Shown here: one piece after another, positions 1-6,049 of the stretch
Layout of the letters: each line of letters begins with the position of its first letter
Position numbering within the stretch: the first letter of the stretch is position 1
Source: JBHHZM01 sp046758065
GTDB taxonomy: Bacteria > Pseudomonadota > Alphaproteobacteria > JAAXGF01
Reading direction: 5' to 3'
Assembly (NCBI GenBank): GCA_046758065.1
Contig: JBHHZM010000119.1
Location: forward strand, 1-9,501
Length of the DNA: 9,501 nt
The notes under the pieces: model-generated
Database searches by the model: none
Seen by the model: only the letters and a program-made list of their open reading frames with translations
What the model was told of the DNA's origin: nothing
Program-made: the position numbers and the translations under genes

Positions 1-993
1 CGCAAGATGCGCGCCTCGGTGCTGGTGCTCGGGCCGCTGCTGGCGCGCTGCGGCGAGGCGCGGGTCTCGCTGCCCGGCGGCTGCGCCATCGGCAACCGCC
101 CGATCGACCTCCACCTGAAGGCGCTGCAACAGCTCGGCGCCGAGATCGAGCTCGCCGACGGCTACATCGTCGCCCGCGCGCCGCGCGGCCTGAAGGGCGC
201 GCATATCCAGTTCCCCGGCGTCTCGGTGGGGGCCACCGAGAACCTGCTTATGGCGGCCGTGCTCGCCGACGGCGAGACCGTGCTCGCCAACGCCGCGCGC
301 GAGCCCGAGGTCTGCGATCTCGCCCATTGTCTCGTCGCCATGGGGGCGCGGATCGAGGGCGTGGGCGGCGACGAGCTCCGGGTGGCGGGGGTCGATCGCC
401 TGCGCGGCGTCGCGCACGCGGTCATCGGCGACCGCATCGAGGCCGGCACCTACGCGGTCGCCGCGGCGATTACCGGCGGCGACATCGAACTCGTCGGCAT
501 CGACGGCGAGTCGATGGGGGCGATGATCGAGGCGCTCGCCGCGGCCGGCGTCGGCGTCGAGTCCACGGCCGAAGGCGTGCGGGTGCATCGCAACGGCGCG
601 ATCGCCGGAGCCGACGTCATGACCCAGCCCTATCCGGGTTTTCCGACCGATCTCCAGGCGCAGTTCATGGCGCTGATGACGGTCGCCGAGGGCGCGGCCA
701 TGGTCACCGAGACGATTTTCGAGAACCGTTTCATGCACGTGCCGGAGCTCAGCCGGATGGGTGCCAACATCACGATACACGGCGCCTCGGCTTTGGTGCG
801 CGGCGTGCCGGCGCTGATCGGCGCCCCGGTGATGGCGAGCGACCTGCGCGCCTCGGTCTCGCTGGTGCTGGCCGGGCTCGCCGCCGAGGGCGAAACGACC
901 GTCGGGCGGGTCTATCATCTCGACCGCGGCTACGAGCGGCTCGAAGAAAAGCTCGCGGCCTGCGGCGCCGATATCGAGCGGATCAGGGAATGA
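1..993 (+). CDS. murA: UDP-N-acetylglucosamine 1-carboxyvinyltransferase, 5' end outside window
   Basis: This enzyme transfers enolpyruvate from PEP to UDP-GlcNAc, the first committed cytoplasmic step of peptidoglycan synthesis. The window opens inside the gene: the frame is open from base 1, and the first codons (Arg-Lys-Met-Arg-Ala-Ser) match the region around residue 88-90 of E. coli MurA, so about 88 residues are missing. The catalytic loop PGGCAIGNRP is present, with the PEP- and fosfomycin-reactive cysteine encoded at 82-84. Other family blocks are SVGATEN, AAREPE, the FPTDLQAQF segment with the catalytic Asp, ENRFMHVPELSRMGA, and the C-terminal DRGYERLEEKL containing the conserved Arg. 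The C-terminus ends where the family normally ends. The stop codon overlaps the hisG start (ATGA), which suggests translational coupling. The ATG at 7 is internal and not the true start. Confidence 0.97.
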   Translation, partial: RKMRASVLVLGPLLARCGEARVSLPGGCAIGNRPIDLHLKALQQLGAEIELADGYIVARAPRGLKGAHIQFPGVSVGATENLLMAAVLADGETVLANAAREPEVCDLAHCLVAMGARIEGVGGDELRVAGVDRLRGVAHAVIGDRIEAGTYAVAAAITGGDIELVGIDGESMGAMIEALAAAGVGVESTAEGVRVHRNGAIAGADVMTQPYPGFPTDLQAQFMALMTVAEGAAMVTETIFENRFMHVPELSRMGANITIHGASALVRGVPALIGAPVMASDLRASVSLVLAGLAAEGETTVGRVYHLDRGYERLEEKLAACGADIERIRE

Positions 994-1652
994 CGGCGGC
1001 CGAACCGCTGGTGATCGCGCTGCCCAGCGGGCGCATCCTCGACGAGGTGATGCCGCTCCTGCGACGCGCCGGAATCGAGCCCGAAGTCGAGTTCAATGAC
1101 CCCGCCGGGCGGCGGCTGCGCTTCGCCACCAACCGCCCCGGGATCTCGATCGTGCGCGTCCGCAGCTTCGACGTCGTCACCTTCGTCGCTTTCGGCGCCG
1201 CGCAGCTCGGAATCGCCGGCAAGGACGTGCTGATGGAATTCGACTACCCCGAAATCTACGCGCCCCTCGACCTCGGGGTGGGGCGCTGCCGGTTGATGGT
1301 CGCCGAGCCCGCCGACATGGCTCCCGAGGACGACCCCGCGCAGTGGAGCCACGTGCGGGTCGCGACCAAGTACCCGAACGTCACCCGCCGCCACTTTGCG
1401 GGGCGCGGCGTGCAGGCCGAATGCATCAAGCTCAACGGCGCGGTCGAGCTCGCGCCCGCGCTCGGCCTCTGCCGGCGCATCGTCGATCTGGTGTCGTCGG
1501 GCGCGACGCTGAAAGCCAACGGCCTCGTCGAGGTCGAGCACATCGCCGACGTTACCGCGTGTCTGGTGGTCAATCGTACCGCGCTCAAGACGCGTGCGGA
1601 AACGCTCGGCGGCTGGATCGAGCGACTGCGCGAGGCGGTCGATGGCGCGTAG
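990..1652 (+). CDS. hisG: ATP phosphoribosyltransferase, short form (HisG_S)
   Basis: This enzyme condenses ATP with PRPP, the first step of histidine biosynthesis. The protein has 220 residues. It opens with the typical ALPSGRILDEV strand-helix, followed by the RPGISIVRVRSFDVVTFV and QLGIAGKDVL segments. The PRPP-binding loop DLVSSGATLKANGL starts at Asp166; Ser replaces the more common Thr in this loop. The protein ends soon after that domain, so it lacks the C-terminal regulatory domain of long-form HisG. Short-form enzymes need the HisRS-like regulatory subunit HisZ, which is not in this window. The ATG start overlaps the murA stop by 4 bases, and the 3' end overlaps hisD by 11 bases. The frame is open far upstream inside murA, but the family N-terminus begins here. 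Confidence 0.96.
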   Translation: MTAAEPLVIALPSGRILDEVMPLLRRAGIEPEVEFNDPAGRRLRFATNRPGISIVRVRSFDVVTFVAFGAAQLGIAGKDVLMEFDYPEIYAPLDLGVGRCRLMVAEPADMAPEDDPAQWSHVRVATKYPNVTRRHFAGRGVQAECIKLNGAVELAPALGLCRRIVDLVSSGATLKANGLVEVEHIADVTACLVVNRTALKTRAETLGGWIERLREAVDGA

Positions 1653-2946
1653 GCTCGACGCCGGCGACCCCGGCTTCGAAGCGGCGTTCGCCGCCCTCGT
1701 CGCCGGAAAGCGCGAACGCGACGAAGACGTCGGCGCCGCGGTCGCGGCGATCATCGCCGATGTGCGGGCGCGCGGCGACGCGGCGCTGATCGAGCTCGGC
1801 GCGCGTTTCGACCGGGTCGCGCTGACGCCCGAGAGCCTGCGTCTCGGCGCCGACGAGATCGCGGCGGCGGCGAACGCCTGCCCCGCCGAAACCGTCACGG
1901 CGCTCGAATTCGCCGCCCGCCGCATCGAGGACTACCACCGCCGCCAGATACCGCAGCCGCTCGACTACCGGGACGCCGAAGGGGTGCGGCTCGGCGCGCG
2001 CTGGACTCCGGTCGCGGCGGCGGGGCTTTACGTTCCGGGCGGCACCGCCGCCTATCCGAGTTCGGTGCTGATGAACGCGCTGCCGGCCCGGGTCGCGAGC
2101 GTCGGCCGCGTGGTCATGGCGGTGCCGACGCCCGAAGGCGCGCTCAACCCGGCGGTGCTCGCGGCGGCGCGCATCGCCGGCGTCGACGAGATCTACCGCG
2201 TCGGCGGGGCGCAGGCGATCGCGGCGCTCGCCTACGGCACCGCGACCATCGCCCCGGTCGACAAGATCGTCGGCCCCGGCAACGCATACGTCGCCGCCGC
2301 CAAGCGTCAGGTGTTCGGCGTCGTCGGGATCGACACCATCGCCGGACCCTCGGAAATCGTCGTGGTTGCCGACGCCGCCAACGATCCCGACTGGATCGCC
2401 GTCGACCTGCTGTCGCAGGCCGAGCACGACGAAGCGGCGCAGGCCATCCTCATCACCGACGACGCGGATTTCGCCGACGCGGTGGCGGCGCGGGTCGAAC
2501 GCCGCCTCGCCACCCTCGACCGCGCCGGCGTGGCCGGCGCAAGCTGGCGAACCAACGGCGCGGTGATCCGCGTCGCCCGCCTCGACGATGCGGCGGCGCT
2601 GATCGACCGCCTGGCGCCCGAACATCTCGAGATCGCCGTCGCCGACACCGAGGCGCTGGCCGCGCAGGTGCGCAACGCCGGCGCCATATTCCTCGGTCGC
2701 TATACGCCCGAGGCGATCGGCGATTACGTCGCCGGCCCCAACCATGTGCTGCCGACGGCGCGCAGCGCCCGGTTTTCCTCGGGCTTGTCGGTGCTCGATT
2801 TTCTCAAGCGGACCTCGCTCGTGCGCTGCGACGAAGCGAGCCTCGCCGCGATCGGTCCGGCGGCGGTCACGCTGGCGACCGCCGAGGGTCTGGGCGCCCA
2901 CGCCCTGTCCGTGGAGCTGCGCCTGCGTCGCCGGCGCGGGCGTTAG
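1642..2946 (+). CDS. hisD: histidinol dehydrogenase
   Basis: This zinc- and NAD-dependent enzyme oxidises L-histidinol to L-histidine in two steps, the end of the pathway begun by hisG. The product is 434 residues, normal for the family. Visible blocks are the YVPGGTAAYPSSVLMN segment, VGPGNAYVAAAKR, AGPSEIVVVAD and LLSQAEHD. The zinc ligands correspond to Gln259, His262, Asp361 (in GDYVAGPNH) and His420 (in EGLGAHALSVELR), and the catalytic Glu-His pair is Glu327-His328 in APEHLEI. All are intact. The ATG at 1642 was chosen because a GAGG sits 6 bases upstream (1632-1635) and alphaproteobacterial HisD proteins start with a similar short basic RLD segment. An in-frame ATG lies 48 bases upstream at 1594. 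The gene overlaps hisG and ends 6 bases before the UPF0262 gene. Confidence 0.97.
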   Translation: MARRLDAGDPGFEAAFAALVAGKRERDEDVGAAVAAIIADVRARGDAALIELGARFDRVALTPESLRLGADEIAAAANACPAETVTALEFAARRIEDYHRRQIPQPLDYRDAEGVRLGARWTPVAAAGLYVPGGTAAYPSSVLMNALPARVASVGRVVMAVPTPEGALNPAVLAAARIAGVDEIYRVGGAQAIAALAYGTATIAPVDKIVGPGNAYVAAAKRQVFGVVGIDTIAGPSEIVVVADAANDPDWIAVDLLSQAEHDEAAQAILITDDADFADAVAARVERRLATLDRAGVAGASWRTNGAVIRVARLDDAAALIDRLAPEHLEIAVADTEALAAQVRNAGAIFLGRYTPEAIGDYVAGPNHVLPTARSARFSSGLSVLDFLKRTSLVRCDEASLAAIGPAAVTLATAEGLGAHALSVELRLRRRRGR

Positions 2947-2952
2947 GCGACG

Positions 2953-3441
2953 ATGGACGAGGCCCGGCGGCGCGAAACCCGGCGTATCGTCGACGTTACG
3001 CTCGACGAGCGCAGCGTGGTGCGTTGCAGTCCCGAGGTCGAGCACGAGCGCCGCGTCGCGATCTTCGATCTGCTTGAGGAGAACTTCTTCTCGCCCATCG
3101 GTTCGGCGCCCGGACCGTACCATCTGCACCTCGCCATCGAGGACGATCGTCTCGTCCTCAACGTCAGGAATGAACGATCGGAGTCGCTCGACCGGATTCT
3201 GCTGCCCATCCGGCCGTTTCGCGGCCTGATCAAGGACTACTTCACCGTCTGCGAGAGCTACTACGAAGCGATCAAGCGCTCGAGCCCGTCGCAGATCGAG
3301 GCCATCGACGTGGGGCGGCGCAGCCTCCACGACGAGGGTTCGGAGATGCTGCGCGAGCGTCTGGCGGAGAAGGTCGAGATCGACTTCGACACCGCCCGGC
3401 GCCTGTTCACCCTGGTCTGCGTCCTCCACATCCGCGGCTAG
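2953..3441 (+). CDS. UPF0262 family protein, function unknown
   Basis: This is a 162-residue soluble protein of the UPF0262 family, recognised from memory of rhizobial members. Diagnostic segments are VEHERRVAIFDLLEENFF, a strand-rich middle with GPYHLHL, PFRGLIKDYF, the near-invariant SQIEAIDVGRR..LHDEG, and the C-terminal FDTARRLFTLVCVLHIRG. Length and both ends agree with the family. No signal peptide, membrane segment or known catalytic motif is visible, and I cannot assign a reaction. It starts 6 bases after the hisD stop and is followed 11 bases later by the phosphatase gene. In Alphaproteobacteria this hisD-UPF0262-phosphatase order is commonly kept, so co-transcription is likely, but it says little about function. 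Confidence 0.9.
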   Translation: MDEARRRETRRIVDVTLDERSVVRCSPEVEHERRVAIFDLLEENFFSPIGSAPGPYHLHLAIEDDRLVLNVRNERSESLDRILLPIRPFRGLIKDYFTVCESYYEAIKRSSPSQIEAIDVGRRSLHDEGSEMLRERLAEKVEIDFDTARRLFTLVCVLHIRG

Positions 3442-3455
3442 AGCGAGATGTGATG
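3440..3455. repeat. inverted repeat, left arm, over phosphatase start
   Basis: The 16 bases AGAGCGAGATGTGATG are exactly the reverse complement of 3986-4001. This arm begins at the second base of the UPF0262 stop codon and runs through the ribosome-binding region to the G of the phosphatase ATG. The match ends abruptly on both sides. In a transcript covering both arms, the second could pair with the first and hide the phosphatase start. Confidence 0.85.
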
Positions 3456-3896
3456 GCCGAACTTCCCGGCGCCGTGCTTTTTGCCTGCACCATGAATTCG
3501 GTGCGTTCGCCGATGGCCGAAGGCATCATGAAGTACCTTTTCGGCCGTGCGGTCTACATCGATTCGGTCGGCGTGCGCCGGCGCGAAGTCGATCCTTTCG
3601 CGGTTGCCGTGATGGATGAAATCGGCATCGACATCAGCCGCCACCGGGGTAAATCGTTCGCCGACCTCGAAGACGAATCGTTCGACCTCGTCATCACGCT
3701 TTCGCCCGAAGCCCAGCACCACGCGGTCGAAATGACCCGCACCATGGCCTGCGAGGTCGAGTTCTGGAACACCTTCGATCCGACGTTCGTCGAGGGCGGC
3801 CGCGAGACCAGGCTCGACGCCTACCGCGAGGTGCGCGACCGGCTGAGAGAGCGGATCATGGCGCGCTTCTCGCCCACGCCCTCGCCGATCGTGTAA
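3453..3896 (+). CDS. low-molecular-weight protein-tyrosine-phosphatase / ArsC-like phosphatase
   Basis: This 147-residue cytoplasmic protein is of the low-molecular-weight phosphatase superfamily, which includes tyrosine phosphatases and thioredoxin-type arsenate reductases. The CX5R P-loop is near the N-terminus, in VLFACTMNSVRSPMAEG, with nucleophile Cys12 and Arg18. A candidate general acid is Asp109 in the Asp-Pro pair of FWNTFDP. The substrate cannot be decided from sequence. I see no thiol-relay cysteine pair near the C-terminus of the kind used by thioredoxin-coupled arsenate reductases, so a phosphatase role is favoured. ATG at 3453 is chosen; the GTG immediately before it (3450) is an equally possible start giving one extra residue. 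The ribosome-binding site is weak (GAGCGAG at 3441-3447). The whole start region forms one arm of a perfect 16-bp inverted repeat. Confidence 0.88.
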   Translation: MAELPGAVLFACTMNSVRSPMAEGIMKYLFGRAVYIDSVGVRRREVDPFAVAVMDEIGIDISRHRGKSFADLEDESFDLVITLSPEAQHHAVEMTRTMACEVEFWNTFDPTFVEGGRETRLDAYREVRDRLRERIMARFSPTPSPIV

Positions 3897-3940
3897 CCGG
3901 GGCGCGATCGGGCCGGCCGGCCGGCGTTGAGGCGCCCGGG
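3897..3940 (+). other. GC-rich hairpin directly after the phosphatase stop
   Basis: CCGGG(G)CGC at 3897-3905 can pair with GCGCCCGG at 3932-3939, giving an 8-bp stem with one bulged G. The loop contains GGCCGGCCGGCC, which is itself palindromic. It begins at the first base after the stop codon, a usual place for a transcription terminator or mRNA-end stabiliser. No T-tract follows, so an intrinsic terminator of the usual kind is not supported, and in such GC-rich DNA some pairing is expected by chance. Confidence 0.3.
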
Positions 3941-3985
3941 TTCGCGGGTCGCCGCGCCGCCCGGGAAACAGAATCGATCCGATCT

Positions 3986-4001
3986 CATCACATCTCGCTC
4001 T
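3986..4001. repeat. inverted repeat, right arm
   Basis: CATCACATCTCGCTCT is the exact reverse complement of 3440-3455. It lies 90 bases after the phosphatase stop and just upstream of the regulatory region of the parA-like operon. It could be a leftover of an inverted duplication at the edge of the inserted segment, or an element that pairs with the phosphatase translation start. Which one is unknown. Confidence 0.85.
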
Positions 4002-4030
4002 GGCCGGTGGGATTACCTTGCTCATCTGGT

Positions 4031-4044
4031 CGGATAATTGTCCG
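4031..4044. promoter_or_regulatory. imperfect palindrome, possible operator
   Basis: CGGATAATTGTCCG has inverted CGGA/TCCG half-sites around a central AATT; only one base pair breaks the symmetry. It lies 55 bases upstream of the predicted -35 box of the parA-like operon, a plausible place for a regulator to bind. No specific regulator can be named. Confidence 0.3.
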
Positions 4045-4067
4045 GCGAAAAGCGGGGCGGCGGCGAA

Positions 4068-4109
4068 ATGTTGGCCAAGATATGTTGGCCAGGACATGGT
4101 TGACGTGTC
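4068..4109. repeat. 14-bp tandem repeats overlapping the -35 box
   Basis: ATGTTGGCCA occurs exactly at 4068-4077 and 4082-4091, a period of 14 bases. A degenerate third unit, ATGGTTGACG, follows at 4096-4105 in the same phase and contains the predicted -35 hexamer. Each perfect unit holds the palindrome TGGCCA; the first extends to TTGGCCAA. The arrangement looks like an operator array, with a protein bound at the third unit competing with RNA polymerase. The regulator is unknown. Confidence 0.5.
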
Positions 4110-4127
4110 CGAGATCAGGTATATATT
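4100..4127 (+). promoter_or_regulatory. sigma-70-type promoter of the parA-SPOR-receiver operon
   Basis: The -35 box is TTGACG (4100-4105) and the -10 box is TATATT (4122-4127), separated by 16 bases, in the most AT-rich stretch of the window. Five of six bases match consensus in each box. Transcription would start near 4134, leaving a leader of about 385 bases before the parA-like ATG. The spacing is one base shorter than the optimum. Confidence 0.6.
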
Positions 4128-4151
4128 CATTAACCGACTACTAGATGTTGT

Positions 4152-4185
4152 GGGAAAGGTTAGGGTCGCCCTTTGACTCTTTCCC
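4152..4185 (+). other. two-part stem-loop at the start of the leader
   Basis: GGGAAAG (4152-4158) pairs perfectly with CTTTCCC (4179-4185). Inside it, AGGG (4162-4165) pairs with CCCT (4169-4172) around a three-base TCG loop. The element begins about 18 bases after the predicted transcription start. There is no T-tract after it, so it is not a standard terminator. It could protect the 5' end of the mRNA or be a control element, and I recognise no known riboswitch. Confidence 0.4.
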
Positions 4186-4519
4186 GACGGAACCTGGAGC
4201 GAGACGCACGGCGATGGGGCCGCGGCTGCTGTCCTGTGTTGACGGCCGTCCTTGAGCGGTCGGCCGGGCGGTGGCGGCCTGGCGCCATTGCGAAATCCTC
4301 TCTTTCGGCCTTGGAACCGCGACCGGAGCATCCGCGCCGTCGCGGCCCGCGGTCGTCCCGGCTGTGCGAAAGGGAAGGCGTTTGACGCGTCGGGCTCGCG
4401 GTCGGCCGGAAATGCGACGCCGACCGATGCGGGGCGTGCGAGGTGGCCGGCCCGGCGGGTTCGCGTTCGGGTCGGCGGCAAAGGCATTCCCTGGGCGGGA
4501 AAATGAGGAGTTGAAAGCG

Positions 4520-5197
4520 ATGCAGATCATAGCGGTTGCTTCGCAGAAAGGCGGTTCCGGCAAGACGACCCTCGCCGGTCACATCGCCGTTCAGGCGGAA
4601 AGGATGGGCGGTGGTCCGGTCGCCATCGTCGATGCCGATCCCCAGGCCAGTCTGGCGGACTGGTGGAATGCGCGCGCGGCGGACACCCCCGTCTTCGCGC
4701 AGACCTCCCTGTTGCGCCTCGAGAGCGACGTCCGGCGTTTGCGCAACATGGGGATCAAGCTTCTGGTCATCGACACGCCCCCGGCGCTGACGTCGGCGAT
4801 CCGGACGGTGGTCGAAATCTCGGACTTCGTCGTGATTCCGACGCGGCCGAGTCCGCACGACCTGCGTTCGGTCGCGCGGACCGTCATGATCGTCGAGGAA
4901 CTCGGAAAGCCCCTGGTCTTCGTCGTCAACGGCGCCTCGTCGCGCGCGCGGATTACCGCGCAGGCGGCAATCGCCCTGTCGCAGCACGGCACGCTCGCGC
5001 CGGCGATCATCCATCAGCGCGCCGACTTCGCTTCAAGCATGATCGACGGGCGCACGGTGATGGAGATCGGGCGCAAATCGCCGTCGTCGGTCGAGATCGC
5101 CGATCTCTGGGAGTATCTCGACAACCGCCTCAACGGCAGCACCCGGACGATGCTGCCGCGTCTGCACGGCCTCGTGTCGAGCCTCGGCGGAGACTGA
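4520..5197 (+). CDS. orphan ParA/MinD-family ATPase
   Basis: This is a 225-residue ParA-type ATPase. The family uses ATP-dependent dimerisation and nonspecific DNA or membrane binding to position cargo. It begins almost directly with the deviant Walker A motif QKGGSGKTT: signature lysine Lys10, P-loop Lys15 and Thr16. The A' motif VDADPQASL (Asp38, Asp40) and the Walker B strand LLVIDTPP (Asp85) follow. There is no N-terminal DNA-binding domain, so it belongs with the short ParAs. No ParB gene or recognisable centromere is next to it, which argues against plasmid or chromosome segregation and for positioning of a protein cargo. The signature lysine is intact, unlike in some carboxysome-positioning relatives. 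ATG 4520 is preceded by GAGGAG at 4505-4510 with 9 bases spacing, the clearest start signal of the operon. The SPOR gene follows after 24 bases. Confidence 0.9.
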   Translation: MQIIAVASQKGGSGKTTLAGHIAVQAERMGGGPVAIVDADPQASLADWWNARAADTPVFAQTSLLRLESDVRRLRNMGIKLLVIDTPPALTSAIRTVVEISDFVVIPTRPSPHDLRSVARTVMIVEELGKPLVFVVNGASSRARITAQAAIALSQHGTLAPAIIHQRADFASSMIDGRTVMEIGRKSPSSVEIADLWEYLDNRLNGSTRTMLPRLHGLVSSLGGD

Positions 5198-5221
5198 GGC
5201 CGACGTCGAGGACGGCGTTCC

Positions 5222-6049
5222 GTGGCGGAAAGGCCGGCGGCATCGCTGACCGGGGATTTGCTGGTCCGCAAGGGCGCCGCGTCCACGGTCGGTTTTGCGG
5301 GCGCGGCAAACGCGCCCGCGGCGGCGGCGGGTGCATGCGATTCCGGCGAAAGAGGGACTCCCGGCCGGCGTTTTGCCCGGCTTGCTGGCGGCGCCCTGCA
5401 GCACAGGCGGCTGGTGCCGTTGCGCCTGATCGTGCCGTCGCTCGTGGTCGTGGCCGCGCTCGTCGGCTATCAGGTTCACCAGCGGTTTGCATCGGCTCCC
5501 GGCGGGGACGCCGATGGCGCCGCGCCGCCGGCGGTCGCGACCCCGGTGCCCGGCGAGGGTCCGCACGATGCGTCCGCGCCGCCGCAGCCGGTCGATGTGC
5601 GCGGACGTGGCGTCGAGCGCGGAACGCCCCCGATACTCGCCGGTCCCGATGCGCCTCAGGCGTCTCCGCCACCCGCGCCGTCGGCCGCGGCAACGGAACC
5701 GTCGCCGACGCGCACCCTGATTCCTCCGGCTCCATCGGCACCCGCGGCGTCGCTCCGGGCGGCGCGGAAGGCCGATATCGCGGCGCTGCGCGACAAGGCG
5801 GGATACCGCGTGCAGATCTACGCACTGCACTCGGAAGCCGCGGTGCGACAGGCGTGGCGACGCCTGCAAAAGACCCACCGGGACCTGTTCGGCGATCTTG
5901 GCCTGGTCGTCGAACGGGCCGACTTCGGGGCTCGAAAGGCGCCTCTCTACCGGTTGCAGGCGGGCGAATTGACGAGCGCGGCGGCCGCCCGCCGATTGTG
6001 CGAGAAGGCGAGACGACGCAAACTCGACTGCCTCGTCATCGGACCGTGA
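5222..6049 (+). CDS. single-pass membrane protein with C-terminal SPOR domain
   Basis: This is a 275-residue protein with four parts. Residues 1-64 form a low-complexity cytoplasmic tail carrying LLVRKG at 13-18. One hydrophobic segment spans about 65-83, with His-Arg-Arg just before it, predicting an N-in, C-out orientation. A long Pro/Ala-rich periplasmic linker (about 88-180) follows. The SPOR domain (about 194-275) starts with GYRVQIYAL, contains PLYRLQAGELTSAAAARRLC and ends at DCLVIGP. SPOR domains bind glycan strands lacking stem peptides, which are enriched at the division septum. The start is GTG with GAGGA at 5208-5212, 9 bases away; no ATG exists near the N-terminus. The end overlaps the receiver gene by one base (TGATG). 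The layout resembles FtsN-like and DedD-like division proteins, but no further similarity to FtsN is visible. Confidence 0.85.
   Translation: MAERPAASLTGDLLVRKGAASTVGFAGAANAPAAAAGACDSGERGTPGRRFARLAGGALQHRRLVPLRLIVPSLVVVAALVGYQVHQRFASAPGGDADGAAPPAVATPVPGEGPHDASAPPQPVDVRGRGVERGTPPILAGPDAPQASPPPAPSAAATEPSPTRTLIPPAPSAPAASLRAARKADIAALRDKAGYRVQIYALHSEAAVRQAWRRLQKTHRDLFGDLGLVVERADFGARKAPLYRLQAGELTSAAAARRLCEKARRRKLDCLVIGP

Larger units (their letters stand above)
3897..4519. other. long intergenic region upstream of the parA-like gene
   Basis: I see no convincing protein-coding gene in these 623 bases. Open frames here lack ribosome-binding sites and recognisable protein features. In order, the region holds the GC-rich hairpin, the right arm of the 16-bp inverted repeat, a 14-base imperfect palindrome, tandem 14-bp repeats, an AT-rich promoter and then a transcribed leader of roughly 385 bases that starts with a stem-loop. 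Between about 4000 and 4160 the base composition is clearly more AT-rich than the flanking genes. The rest of the leader (4186-4503) is GC-rich, and I recognise nothing else in it. Confidence 0.7.

Noticed and set aside
1585..3429. Very long minus-strand open frame opposite hisD and the UPF0262 gene
   Set aside because: It mirrors genes with strong family matches on the + strand. In GC-rich DNA long antisense frames are common, and its translation is low-complexity Arg/Gly/Ala-rich with no recognisable domain.
4082..4105. Sigma-54-type promoter suggested by TGG and TTG spacing
   Set aside because: The required GG at -24 and GC at -12 are not both present at the proper distance.
4130..4144. 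Possible CtrA box (TTAACC) next to the module promoter
   Set aside because: Only one TTAA half-site is present. At the expected spacing the second half is CTAG rather than TTAA, so the match does not reach the full consensus.
4175..4179. GANTC (CcrM methylation) site in the leader
   Set aside because: GACTC is present, but GANTC sites also occur inside several genes of the window, so a single copy is not evidence for cell-cycle control.
4173..4506. Small open frames in the leader before the parA-like gene
   Set aside because: They start without Shine-Dalgarno sequences, overlap each other, and encode Arg/Gly/Pro-rich products typical of noncoding GC-rich DNA.
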